Assembly: GCA_963921195.1 (NCBI GenBank)
Contig: OY992537.1
Span: 245,898,414-245,962,413, forward strand
Direction of reading: 5' to 3'
DNA length: 64,000 nt
Source: Pegoplata infirma
Lineage: Eukaryota > Arthropoda > Insecta > Diptera > Anthomyiidae
The notes beneath the pieces are model-generated. The model was not told where the DNA came from. It was given only the letters and a program-made list of their open reading frames with translations, and ran no database searches. A program made the position numbers and the translations under genes. The number at the start of each line of letters is the position of its first letter. The stretch's first letter is position 1. Of the stretch, positions 1 to 11,487 are shown piece after piece.

Positions 1-860
1 TTTTTAAAACTCCGGGTGTTTTTCTTCAAGCCAAGAGTTTAGTAAGTGTCCTTGGTTCCAAAAAAAAAATCCGAAAGAAAAAACATGTATGTTTTGAGCA
101 CAAACAACACACACAAGGTTAATGCGATCGATATTTCATGATTAATTGGAAAATTTTCTTCGTCTGACACTTTGACACAACCAACTGTATACGAAGGCAA
201 AAAGAAAGACAGAAAGAGCCAGCAAGGTAAAAGAGAAATTTTCCGCCTGCAGTGCAGCTATTGTTTGAAAGTGTGAAATTTTTTGGATTTTCTTGAAATC
301 ACACCTCGATCGCGCCCTTTTCAACCAAACTCTTGCTGTGCTAAAATATGACTCTGTCCAGTTGAGAGGTGGCATTCTAAGAAATCTATCAGAGAAGTCT
401 GGGCGTGGGAATATGCAGATACAATTAAGTTTTCCATTTAATTTTGCTTGTCTAAAATCTATATTATTTAATAAATTTTATTTTGTCATTGTTAATACAA
501 AATTAATTTAAAAATATAATAATATTGCAGTCTTTAAAATTATGATCCTTTGCACACGTCCAATATTAATGTTGAATTTTATCTGGTGGGGTTTGAAGGA
601 TAATTATAACCACATCTAGATTAAAATAACGCTGGCTTGTTGTAACAGGCCATAGTTGCTGGTCACTATACACAAAACATATGGAATTGCGGTCATAGTG
701 ACAGATGCTGTCACATCCTGCTAAATAAATTTTTCCCAGTTGTCCATTGTGTGAAAATGCGAGAATGTAAATATGTATGTATGTATGCATGTGAAAATGT
801 GTTTGTGTTTATATTGCACGCGTACCCATTAATTATGAACGAATTAATATTGGACATAAA
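1..860. other. AT-rich non-coding stretch, nothing recognised
   Basis: Short frames only (all under 80 codons), no codon-like composition and no transposon ends that I can pair. Mixed unique-looking intron or intergenic DNA. Confidence 0.5.
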
Positions 861-877
861 AACACACACACACACAT
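861..877. repeat. (CA)n microsatellite
   Basis: About seven CA units in a row. Similar (CA/TG)n tracts lie near 4931-4944, 47383-47408 and 63178-63192. Confidence 0.85.
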
Positions 878-949
878 GCTAAGTTTACACTGTATTACAC
901 TATAATTCGGTTATTGCGAACTCTTTGTGTTGCAATTTTTTTTTTAGAA

Positions 950-2671
950 AATTCAGCTGTGACAACAGAAAATCGTCATTATAACTTTTGAACCACTGGA
1001 CTGATTTCGCTGAAATTTAAATCGAACCGGGCCCGAGGAACGACAAATATATATGCCACACCTCAGAATTGTCGTTCAAAAGTTACCGTGTGTTTTATAT
1101 CGTAAATTCGCGAAAACCCTTGCCTAAATTTACTCTTTTGCTTACAACTTTTGAACCACTGCACAGAGGTAAAAACCGGCCAAAACTAAAAAAAAAAAAT
1201 TTTTTCTTTTTTTCCAAATTGATGCCAAATGAGAGCTTACACTTCAAAACATGCGATTACAAAGTTTTGTGCCAATCCCTTGACTAGTTTAGGTTTTATA
1301 ACGAAGCAAAGTTGAGTAATTGTATTTATTATTTTTTAAATTTAAAGTTGTGATTTGCAACTTTGAAATCCAAGTAGGCTGTAAACTAAAAAAAAAACAT
1401 TTTGTCTTAAAATTGATATATTTTGAAAACTTAGCATTATTTTTACATGCCACATGCATTTCGGTAATTTCGAGTGCGTGGATCAATTTAAACAGTGGTG
1501 GTGAAAATAAATCTAAAAAAATAAAAAAATTATAAAAAATACAAACTTTGGAAAGCCCAAAAAATTACTTTTTGCTCAAAATTGCTCTTAAGTCGCTATA
1601 CCACAAATTAGTATAAGGGTTCCCAAGTAAGTACTAATTAACAGCAGTACCAAGTTTAACCAAGTCTTTCAGTTAGAGCCTTTTAAAGTTGGGTCATTTA
1701 TATGTAAATAAAGAGCTTTTTGAGCTGCGGAAAACACATAAAAAAGAAGATGGATGAAATACTGACGGTTAAGACACATCTTAAAACACCTTCAAAAAAT
1801 TTTTTTTCGCGAATAAAAAAAAAAAATTTCGCGGAAAAAAAAATTCCGCGGAAATTTTTTTTTTTCGCAAAATTGGTTTATTATTATATTCTTAACCTAC
1901 CTACAACATTTTATAAGTTTACATAAAAAATTAAAGAAGTTATAGGGTTTTGGCCGGAATTTACCACTGTGCACTGGACCGATTTTGCTGGATTGCACAC
2001 TCAAAATGTTTTGTAAGTAAATTCAACTGAAAAGACATTTAAAACAATCGTTTTTCCTTTTAAAAAACGGACTACTTATAATTCATTTGAAACAACATAC
2101 TTTTTCAGTTATTTTTAAACGTTAATAAATGACTAGACATTCCGTAAAAACAAGTGATATTTCAGATATTTTAATTGTTTACAATTTTTTATTTTGTGGA
2201 GAAAAAATATTTTTTTTTTGAATAACAAACTACGAAAACCGTGCTTCTGTAAAATTATACGGTATAATCAGTCACACATAATTTAACTGATAAAAATATT
2301 TTTCCGTAAATTTTGTAGGTTATTGTTTTAACGACTGTAGAAATCATTTAATATTTTAATTTTTTTGAAAAACAAACGATAAAACGTTTAAAACAACTTT
2401 TACTAAAAACATTTTGAATAACCGTAAATAGTTACTGTAAAACTTTTCTAGGTGCAATATTAACCTGACCAGGTAAATACCCAACATATATGCCAAACTT
2501 CAGGAGCCTCTGTATAGTCTTACAAAAGTTAGCGTGTTTTCAACAGACAGATCGATCTTGGATCAGGAATATTAATACTTTATGGGGTCCTAGACCAATA
2601 TTTCGAAGTGTTACAAACGGAATGACAAACTTATATATACCCTCTATCACTAGAGTGGAGGGTATAAAATT
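950..2671 (+). repeat. GAGGGTATA dispersed repeat, copy A, interrupted
   Basis: The blocks 975-1165, 1930-1990 and 2453-2671 match, in order, 45980-46456 of copy B: 'acttttgaaccactggac', 'ctgaccaggtaaat', 'tatggggtcctagaccaata' and the terminal 'tagagtggagggtataaa'. The insert at 1998-2452 is absent from copy B. The segment 1170-1930 also differs. This kind of repeat, with GTCCGTC and GGGTATA motifs, is abundant in fly genomes. I recognise the type but cannot name the family. Confidence 0.7.
1998..2452. mobile_element. Insertion in GAGGGTATA repeat, 4-bp duplication
   Basis: Copy B at 46199-46215 reads straight through 'ggattgcaataccaacctg'. Here the same sequence is split by about 455 bp flanked by TGCA on both sides (1994-1997 and 2453-2456). 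The left end begins CACTCAAAATG and the right end finishes TTTTCTAGG, so the terminal repeats are poor. The interior has degenerate inverted motifs such as AAAATGTTTT and ACGTTTAAAACAA. Family unknown. Confidence 0.6.
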
Positions 2672-2846
2672 TTTTTGTTTTTTTCTTATCGAAACTAAAA
2701 AGTTCTAAATTTCCATATTTGACTTATGTGCTCTCGTTACGCTACCATTCCATGTTGTTTTTTGAGTGATTTTTTTTTTAGATTTCTTCAGAGGCTGCAT
2801 ACACATGCGATCAGCATCCCCTTATAATTGTCGTAGGGTACTTCGA

Positions 2847-3621
2847 CAAGGGAAGTATTACAACCCTTATGAACCGATTTGCCTGAAACTTAAAATATAT
2901 ATAAAAGAAACAATTGTAAGGTTGGTGTGTCTCGACTTATCGGTCATATAGGAGGCTTAGGGGTTCAAAAAATGAATACAAAAATGGCGAAAAAATCGTT
3001 TTTTTTTTAATTTTCCATCCATTTTTTTTATAAAACTATATTATATCTATCCAACGGTGGCATAAACTTGTAAAAATTCGGCTTCGTTAAATATTTTTTT
3101 TTCGCAAATGTGTAAATTTTGGGGGTATTTATGTGAAAACATTGATCTACGATATCCATATGAATACGAAATAATCTTTATTAACTTTAAGTCGACACCT
3201 ATTTTTGCTTTAGACAATATTCCTGTTAATTCGGGAGTTATAGCAATTTTGCCGATGGTTCACATTGTTTCATAAAGGCACTTACATAACAAATACGGTT
3301 GTCACAACCGTAAAAATTCCAACCTCATTTTCGAGGTTGTCGTTACCGGTTATGCAGTTGTTACAACCTCAATACGGTTGTGGCAACTGCAATACGACTG
3401 TGACAACCAAAGCATAGTTGTAACAACGGTTGGAACAACCTCAAAAATGAGGTTAGAATGGTAACGGTTGTGACAACTTTGTTATGTGAATGTTGCAACG
3501 AAATTTTAAAGCACTGATATGGCCGATAAGCTGAGACACCCCAACCATAAAATCGTCTCTTTTGTATATGTTAAGTTTCAGACAAATCGCTTCATAACGG
3601 CTGGAATACTTCCCTTGTGAG
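2847..3621. mobile_element. Palindromic TIR element (family Z), first copy
   Basis: The left arm (2847-2955) carries 'gacaagggaagtatt' and 'gtgtctcgacttatcggtca'. The right arm (3515-3621) carries the reverse complements 'gccgataagctgagacac' and 'aatacttcccttgt'. No coding capacity. A second, much expanded member is at about 26225-29460; the two share the block containing 'attcatatgg' and 'tatcgtag' next to 'aaaatttac'. A smaller GTTGTGACAAC element sits in the right half. Confidence 0.7.
3285..3486. mobile_element. Short TIR element made of GGTTGTGACAACC words
   Basis: The left end 'cataacaaatacggttgt' and right end 'acaactttgttatg' are inverted copies. Between them the dyad GGTTGT-N-ACAACC and variants (GTTGTTACAACC, GTTGTAACAAC, TTGGAACAACC) recur about eight times in 200 bp. 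No ORF. It is a MITE-like unit inside palindrome Z; the target duplication is unclear. Confidence 0.65.
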
Positions 3622-3635
3622 ACAAAATATATTCC

Positions 3636-4425
3636 TCGGAAAAATGCAATAAAACTGCAAATTTACATTTTGTAATACAATTTTTTTGTTGCCAAAAATT
3701 GCACTTTTAAATTCCGAGCTAAAAATCTCAGGTTTTCTAAAGAGAAATAACGACTTGTAAATACCGCGATTTGTTTACTTATAAAGCATTTACACTGGTC
3801 CTCTAATCTAGCTTAAATTAGATTATGGCTCCAATACAGTTTCAATCTATTAGATTGCCCATACAAATTATTTTTTTTTTCAATCTAGTAGTTTAGACTC
3901 TAATCGGCAAACGCAAATCGGTAAAGGTCGCTACAACTCTGTGTTTCTATTATTTTTATTTTCTAACACTGAAAAACATCGACACAAAGCCTCCCATTTT
4001 GATGACGCCGCAAAGTATGTTTATGCCGCCGACATTGTTATTTGTTAACGCCGTCACAGTCCTTGTTAATCATACGGCGACTTATTACCATCGCTGTCTT
4101 TTGACGCAATCACACACATTTATTACCAACTTGTTATTTTAAATGCCAATCTTAATCTTCTCAAATGTAAAAAATTTCGATGTAAACGGTACAGATTACA
4201 AAGTAGATTAAATCGCAAGTTACATAACTTTCTTAAAATTTGATCGGTTTTGTTCCAAAATAAATTTTTTGTAATATGTTTCTTATTTAACTGCAACATC
4301 GTGGGATAATAACTCGAAATCGAAGAGAGATATCAATAATTGACTCGTGACCAAAATTATTCCTTACAAAAAATGCAAAAACATTGCAAAATGTGAATCT
4401 GTAGTTTTATTGCATTTTCCAGAAG
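3636..4425. repeat. Inverted repeat, GCAATAAAACTG arms
   Basis: 3637-3672 reads 'ggaaaaatgcaataaaactg' and continues 'caaatttacattttg'. Its reverse complement is at 4383-4425. The same arm occurs once more at 54440-54478, so it belongs to a dispersed family. The block between holds unique-looking sequence and no ORF. Confidence 0.6.
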
Positions 4426-4611
4426 AAGAATTTTTGTCTTGAGTTGTTTTTTTATTTCATTTTTCTCATCGTTTTCGAGATTGGCTTTAAATATCACTTT
4501 TTGACGTTTAAAGGCGATTTTTTTAGGAACGGCTATTTTGATTTTCGTCCAAATGTAGTATTGGGACAGCCTAGATTCTTAATCAAAAAAGACATTAACA
4601 GTGTTCCCAGC

Positions 4612-4657
4612 TTGATGTTAAAGTCGGTTGCTTCGTAGGAACCGACTTTAACATCAA
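4612..4657. repeat. Perfect 18-bp hairpin
   Basis: TTGATGTTAAAGTCGGTT (4612-4629) and its exact reverse complement (4640-4657) are separated by a 10-nt loop. The motif 'ttaaagtcggtt' also occurs without its partner at 55260-55272, next to the same phrase 'gacattaac-gtgtt', and 'aactttaacttcaag' at 25630-25644 looks related. It is therefore probably an end of a dispersed repeat rather than a transcript-specific hairpin. Confidence 0.8.
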
Positions 4658-4659
4658 TT

Positions 4660-5680
4660 GTCAGTAAAAATTAACTTTTTGCTGATAATTATAGCCGTAC
4701 TTTGCTGTAAATAAATATACATGTATATTAATATATTTACATTCGCTCCTATACATACATGGATTATATACCATCCTATACATACGTTTATGCAGTTATA
4801 ATTTATTACTTGTGCAAAATCGAAAAAAAGCCAACGTCGTTATTAAAAATGGCGTTTGCCTGATGATGAGTTGATATTGTTGTCGTTGTAGTTGTTGTTC
4901 GATAGAATCTATGTTTAAATGAGTATGTGTTTGTGTGTGTGTGTCTACATGTTTGTTTGTATGTTGTTGACGACAACGATGATTTGTGAATATTTGCTGG
5001 TCAGGAATGGCTCTACTGGCTGTTGTGCCATAAAACTTCCTTACTCCTGCTTATCAATTCCAATGCCGAGTTTATTACATTGACGACTACTACTGACGAC
5101 TAGTCAATGTGCCAGTCATTCATTCACCATGTTGTTTTATCATGCTTTTAATTCAAATAGATTCATTTCATCAGCTTAGTATGTGTGTGTTTTTGTGAAA
5201 AGGTATTTTGTAATAAGTTGTTCACTCACTATATTAAATTTATTGAATTTGATTGACATAGTTCTTATTAAATACTAAACATAAATTTAATACGTATTAC
5301 GTTTAATACCCAGTTGGCAACGTCCTCGTGAAGTCTCTCTGGTGAAATTCAGAACAAAAATTTATTCGACATGTAAATTTTTTTAGCGGCCCCTATTTGA
5401 TATCAGATTAAAGGTATTAAAAGGCATATCTCGTGATGCTAACAACGTATCAAAAAAAGCAATATTTTTCGACTTATTAACAAAAATGTCCTAAAATGTT
5501 GGTGTTTTACTCAATATGACGAAAAGTTGTGAATGTTTGGATTATATAGGAGATAAACAAAAAAACTGAAAAATCTTCTTCCCCCCTCATTAGCACCCCC
5601 TAAATATGAATTTAGGCCGCTACAAAAAAATACTTTATAAATTATTTTTCTCATATTAAGAAAAAACTTTTCGCCTTTTT
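4660..5680. other. Non-coding, with a TG microsatellite
   Basis: Contains (TG)n at 4931-4944 and short direct TACATACAT motifs around 4720-4790. No gene or paired transposon ends seen. Confidence 0.4.
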
Positions 5681-5681
5681 T

Positions 5682-5750
5682 GATCCCAACTGGATTTGAA
5701 CCTAGAACCTCCAGTTTATTAGTCCCACACCTAACTACTTGTTCCAAACT
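5682..5750 (-). pseudogene. tRNA-like sequence, probably SINE head
   Basis: On the minus strand the sequence holds GGTTCAAATCC, a perfect match to the tRNA T-arm/B-box consensus. About 40 nt upstream is TAGTTAGGTG, a partial A box. The middle part 'ctaataaactggagg' resembles the tRNA-like unit at 63569-63640 ('caataaacggaagg'). The acceptor halves pair poorly, so this is not a working tRNA. A run of six T lies about 16 nt downstream on the minus strand. Most likely a tRNA-derived SINE or tRNA relic. Confidence 0.5.
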
Positions 5751-5959
5751 TTATTTTCAAAATTGTTTGTCTATTTATAACTTTTAGACTACTTGTAAGA
5801 TTTTGATTTTATTTTAAATAAATCGATAATATTGCCATCTTTTCTTGGAAATTGAAGAGTTGCCCAAATTTAAAATTCTAATTTAATATACTACTATCCT
5901 CATGTAATTTCCTTTTCGATGTCTAAGAGGATTTTTCCACACTCTTAAAACAAAGATTT

Positions 5960-6606
5960 ATTGTTGATAGTGTTGCGGTACTGCGCTGCCAAACTGCACG
6001 TTTTTCGAAAAAAAGTTTTTAACCGAAATAAGGCACTCAAATGAGGTTATGTCAACAAACAAATTGCTACATCTTGGGATCGTAAAACTCGCACGGTATT
6101 GTAAAGAATCCAATTCATCTTTAGGAAGCAACAGATTTGAGTATCAGCATCATTACACAATATTTTCAAAAATACAGCTGAAAACCCCATTTTCGTCAAA
6201 GATGAGCGCTACAGAGCCATGATTACCGACTTTTTGTTGGCCGTAATAGAATATATCAACTTGGATGACATTTATTTTCAGAAGGATGTCGCAATATGTC
6301 CCACAGTCCATTAAACAATCGATATTTTGCGCACTTAGTTCGGAAATCGTGTTTTTTGCCATATTCGCGGTGACAATTGATCAGTTCAGAGCTGCCGATT
6401 AAAACCTTTAGATATTTTTTTGAGGGGTCTCGTTAAAGATTCATGCAACATGGGAAATCCAGAAATATTCTAGGCCCTTTCGACGAATATCGTTCAAGCC
6501 ATTCGTGAGATAGAACCAGAATCATTAGAAAAATGGATGCCGAGGATGAGCTACTGCGGAGCTAACCCAGGCAGCCGCATGAATGAAGTCGTTTGCCATA
6601 AATAAT
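5960..6606 (+). pseudogene. Decayed mariner-like DDE transposase
   Basis: One frame, broken by several stops, gives recognisable blocks of the mariner/Tc1-type transposase common in insects. These are VNKQIATSW near 6051, DERYRAMITDFLLAVIE near 6201, LDDIYFQKDVAICPT near 6252 (the family form is WFQQDGATCHT, carrying the second catalytic Asp), CRLKPLDIFLRG near 6396 (family CDLTPLDFFLWG), and EIEPESLEKW followed by SRMNEVV at the end. The two main blocks stay in the same frame 144 nt apart. The N-terminal DNA-binding part was not found. It is dead, since there are at least five in-frame stops. Family assignment is by motif memory, not a search. Confidence 0.75.
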
Positions 6607-6659
6607 GGGAATATTTGTTTTTTCAAATAAAGCCATAAGGTTCCAATACTATTGAGCAT

Positions 6660-7360
6660 TGTTCATTTCATTGCATGTTTTAAAAAGATACTTGTTATTG
6701 GACCACCATGTATATGTATTTTTGTTATTTATGTCCGTTTGCAGTTAAGGTGACGGTATATTTTAGTTTTATGCTAAAACTTGTATCCTATCGATTTTAA
6801 TTTTTTTAAGTCTTTATAAATAAATTTGACACAATCATTACAAGTCAGCACTTTTAAAAATGGTATTGACCACATATTTATATTCAAAGAAAAATAATTT
6901 TAAAATTTGCTGAAACTTCTGTTGCTATGAATTTTGGGGACCAATTATATTGACGAAACTTTTCCTTATTATCATGAAATATGTTATCAAAATTAAGAAA
7001 AATAGATATCGAAGATAAGTAATCAAAGCGAATAGTTTTATTGATAAAATTGTTTAACATTTAAACAATAAATTTAAATTTACTTTTTTCACAAACTTAA
7101 AAAAAAAAACTTAATAATTAAAAACAAAATGGAAAATTGACAAGTGTTAATTATAAATTGGTTCACAAAAAACGCCAATGCAAAAAAACGCCAATGCACG
7201 ACATTCCTAGTATTAAATAACAAAATCATAAAAAATTACGAACCTTCTCATTAAATTTTTGTACTTTTTCATAATACATATCTATGAAAAAATTTAAAAA
7301 TTTTCTTAAATTCCACATACATATTACACGGTCCAACAAAAATAAAAAAATGTCGTTAAA
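6660..7360. other. AT-rich non-coding
   Basis: No ORF or paired ends. 'aaaaacgccaatgc' occurs twice in tandem at 7168-7198. Confidence 0.4.
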
Positions 7361-7363
7361 CAC

Positions 7364-7731
7364 GATTTCTTGATTCTGTTTCCTTTTAAAAGCACTTCAA
7401 ATTTTAAAGGATTCATTTTTGTAAAATTTCCGCATTTTATTATATTTACATATCAGGAAAAAGGAGGTAATTAATGTCCTTTCAAAACTTTGTCCATAAA
7501 TATCATTAAAAATTTTTAACAAAATATTTTCATAAATTTTTGAAAGTACATTATTTACAGCCCTTTTTCTAATATGGCAAAATAAAAAAAATAGCGAAGA
7601 ATCTCCTCTTTCATTTGCAATCAATAGTGACATTATAAGACAAGTACAAATAAGTATTAAAAATATATTTTATAAAATGTCATCCTTTAAAAATTTGAAG
7701 TCCTTTTAAAAGGAAAAGGATCAAGAAATGA
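7364..7731. mobile_element. Inverted-repeat element with ~47-bp ends
   Basis: 'gatttcttgattctg' then 'tccttttaaaag' and 'cttcaaattttaaagga' at 7364-7410 are mirrored by 'tcctttaaaaatttgaag' then 'ccttttaaaagga' and 'gatcaagaaat' at 7683-7731. The interior is AT-rich without coding capacity. MITE-like; family unknown. Confidence 0.6.
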
Positions 7732-8165
7732 AAAACTGTAAATTCAGTTTTACTCCATTTGATCTCTACATTCAGACGTATAACATCCGTTTCATGGTTA
7801 ATATTGGCGTTTCATGTTTAATATTACATGTGTTCATAAAAAATTAAAAGCATTATAAAAAAGTTAAAAAAAATTATGAATTTGTTCACAAATACTATGA
7901 AAGTCGTTCATTAGCAATTTTTTTGTGTGTTCAATTTATTTTTATTTCTTTATTATATTTTTTTTTTATAAACTCACTGATTTTATCGCTTTCCAGGAGA
8001 GATGGTACTTTTGACTCACACGCCAGAAATTTTTCAATCACGCGAACTCACTAACAAGATTATTTTGTTTTTTCTACTCACACTAAATTACAATCATGTA
8101 AGAAAATTTGAGACACTTACGTGCACTCACACAAGTTTCACTCACACTCACGAAACTTTCATATA

Positions 8166-10309
8166 TGGGGGTTTTCGTGTCAACTGACACAACTTTTGAA
8201 ACCGATGTCTTCTGATCGGGATGAAATTTGCACCAAGGTTAGTCCTATTGGATAGTAGTTCAGACACAATTTTTCAGCGAGATCGGTCAAGGACTCTCTG
8301 AGTTAGAGGGGGTCGAAATTTGACATTTTGGCCAAAGAGGTGTTTATTCTCATCCATGTAACTTCTTACCTAATGTTTTTAGCAAAATGTTTCCCAAAGA
8401 GTTTAGATAGCTATTTCGTCAGTCTTTCGAAAAAAAATTATAAAAAAAATAAAAAAAAAATTTTTGATTTTTTTTACTAAAAATCTAAAACTTTTTTGAC
8501 TTTTTCCTCAAATTGGGCCCTTTTTTTTTTTTTTTTTTTTGATTCAAAAGAAAGCTTAGGCCTTTTCCTTTAAGAGCTATGGGGTCGCTTAGTGGGATGC
8601 GAGTGGGATATCTATGAAAAAATTATTTTTTTAACTTTGGAATACAAAAAACGGTTCTTCAATTTGCACTATTAGGCGTGGGATAGCTAACCAGTTTTCG
8701 ATTTCGATCCGCGATACCCTCTAATTTTTATAGGTTCGAAAAAGAAAGCACGAGCCAAAAAATAAGGGCGGTGGGGTGGGGCCATATGGCCCCTCATGGG
8801 GGTCATAGTTGGGCGTAAAGAGGTAAAATCCTCAAAAAGCCCCAAAACTGCCCTAGAAACGCCCCTGGAGGGGTGCAATGTGAGACGAACCTCCAATAAT
8901 TTTCTGCCCCCAACATTTTTCTTGAACATACCTTACCCCTATTTCCACTTCCTATGGGGGCTCCCATACAAAACATTTTTCAAAAATTTGATCCTACCAT
9001 TCTAACTTACCCTAAAGTGCCCCAAGTGGAGCCAAATGTATGACCGACCCCCATTATTTTATTAATTCCAACATTTTTTGCGAACACACCTACAATGTAT
9101 CTTTAACCCTTAAGGTGGTCCCCGTACATTTCTTTTATTTTTTATAAATTTGTTTTATTAAACCAGCTCCTACCGCCCCTACCGTGCCTCCTAGAGAGGC
9201 ATAAATTATGACCAACCCCCATTATTTTTTAGTTACCAACATTTTGTCCGAACATAATAACACCCTATCTCCACTCCTTAAGGGGCTCCCATACGTTATA
9301 AAAACATGTATTTTTAAAAACTAATAAAAAAATAAAAAAAAATGTATGGGGACCCCCTTAAGAGTTGAAAATAAAGGGTAGGTATATTCTGAGAAAATGT
9401 TGGACATCAAAAAATATTGGGGGTCGGTCATATATTTTACTTCTCTAGGGGCACCCTATGGACAGTTAGAGCGGTAGGAGCAAATTTTATAAAAATGTCA
9501 TTTTGTATGGGAGCCCCCTTAGGAAGTGGAAACAGAGGTTAGGTATATTCAAGAAAAATGTTGGGGGCAGAAAATTAATAGAGGTCGGTCTCACATTGCA
9601 CCCCTCCGTGGGCAGTTCTAGGGCAGTTGTGGGGCTTTTTGAGGATTGTAACCTCTTTACCCCCAATTTTGACCCCGATGAGGAGCCATATGGCCCAACC
9701 CCACCGCCCTTATTTTTTGGCTCGTGCTTTCTTTTTCGAACCTATAAAAATTAGAGGGTATCGCGGATCGAAATCGAAAACTGGTTAGCTATCCCACGCC
9801 TAATAGTGCAAATTGAAGAACCGTTTTTTGTGTTCCAAAGTTAAAAAAATAATTTTTTCATAGATATCCCACTCGCATCCCACTAAGCGACCCCATAGCT
9901 CTTAAAGGAAAAGACCTAAGCTTTCTTTTGAATCAAAAAAAAAAAAAAACAAAAGGGCCCAATTTGAGGAAAAAGTCAAAAAAGTTTTAGATTTTTAGTA
10001 AAAAAAATCAAAAATTTTTTTTTTATTTTTTTTATAATTTTTTTTCGAAAGACTGAAGAAATAGCTATCTAAACTCTTTGGGACACATTTTGCTAAAAAC
10101 AATAGGTAAGAAGTTACATGGATCAGAATAAACACCTCTTTGGCCAAAATGTCATATTTCGACCCCCTCTAACTCAGAGAGTCCTTGACCGATCTCGCTG
10201 AAAAATTGTGTCTGAACTACTATCCAATAGGACTAACCTTGGTGCAAATTTCATCCCGATCGGAAGACATCGGTTTCAAAAGTTGTGTCAGTTGACACGA
10301 AAACCCCCA
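8166..10309. mobile_element. 2.1-kb palindromic (foldback-type) element
   Basis: The ends TGGGGGTTTTCGTGTCAACT (8166) and its reverse complement (ending 10309) are flanked by TA on both sides. The mirror symmetry runs almost the whole length: arms of about 980 bp meet around 9145/9321, leaving a loop of about 175 bp. The inner arms are built from ~165-bp units each containing 'gaccgacccccatt', 'ccaacatt' and 'ctcccatac'; the loop is one unpaired unit. No protein is encoded, and short frames in one arm are mirror copies of frames in the other. The same internal units occur in 57203-59151. Non-autonomous, mobilised in trans if at all. Confidence 0.85.
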
Positions 10310-10353
10310 TATAAAAACAAAATCGAATAATAAAAACCTATTTAGGAAAATTA

Positions 10354-11480
10354 CACTCAAAAATATGCTTTAGTAGATAAAACTATCCAAGAAATGTTTA
10401 ACTTATAGTACCTAAATATATTTTTTTTAAACCCCAAATTCTGCAACCAAATTGTTTTTTTTTTTGAGACGAAAGAAACCATAAAAAAAAATTGATGAAT
10501 GATTTTAAGTTTTTTTAATTAAATAATTCGTTATATAAATTATCCTTAAGACTTAAAAAGCGGTTTAAAATTTTTAATTTTTAATTTAATTTTATATTGA
10601 TGACCTTATAAAAATATAATCTTGGGATTTTTTAAAATCTAATAAAGAAATCTTTGAAATAGAGGCTTAAACAAACAAATGTAATGGTGATATTGTTGTA
10701 CGAACTACATACATAAAAGTGCAAGGAGTTCAATTCAATTGAATTAAACATAAAAGATGTTATTAATATCATTGCAATAGTACTCAACGTACATAACACC
10801 GCACAGTGTCTCGTTTTAATATAAATTTAAACAAAAAAAAATATTTTTTTTTTAAATATTGGTACACATAAAGAAAAAACTTTGTAAAATTAAAAAAAAA
10901 TAGTTTTACGGGACGGCACACATTGGTTGAAGAGTGTCCGAAATTCATTTTTTTCATGTTCGCCGATTTGGATAGTTTTTTGGTATTTTGTTGTCAGATA
11001 TCTGAATATTATGATTCCGTAATATTAGGCTGATATATTTATTATTTGTTTGGACAGACACGCTCAAAGTTCATATATGTTCGCTTGTTTAAAATGGCAT
11101 GCAAATTTACAGTATATTCAATCTTTTGTTACAATCATAGTAAACTTATCATTTGACTTTGTTGTATATTTTCGTAAATGACAATTGTCATGGATGAGAT
11201 TTGAATTAAAAAAAGTTGTAAAAAGTGCCACATAAAAAAATTCGTAGAACAAAATATAAACAACATCAACATTTCAATGTTCATCAACTTCAGTGGACTG
11301 CATCTTTTTAGCGCTGTGGAGCGCTGTTTAACGAAAGATGTCAAATTACAGCTTGAAGTCTCAACTAAAAGTTAAAAAAAAATTAAGCTGCTCCTACCTG
11401 CTCTTTTCCAAAAAAAATAGTAAAAACTATAAAATGATAAAGTAACAAAACATGAATTTTCGTGCATGCTTCAAAAACTC
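10354..11480. other. AT-rich stretch with a lone CACTCAAAA end
   Basis: TA-CACTCAAAAATATG at 10352-10366 matches the end of the CACTCAAAA MITEs found elsewhere in the window, but I could not find its partner. The remainder is non-coding. Confidence 0.35.
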
Positions 11481-11487
11481 TGATTTT

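Noticed and set aside
4612..4657. Histone-type stem-loop or microRNA
   Set aside because: The stem is perfectly paired with an A/T-rich arm and a partner copy in another dispersed repeat; no histone gene or miRNA-like context.
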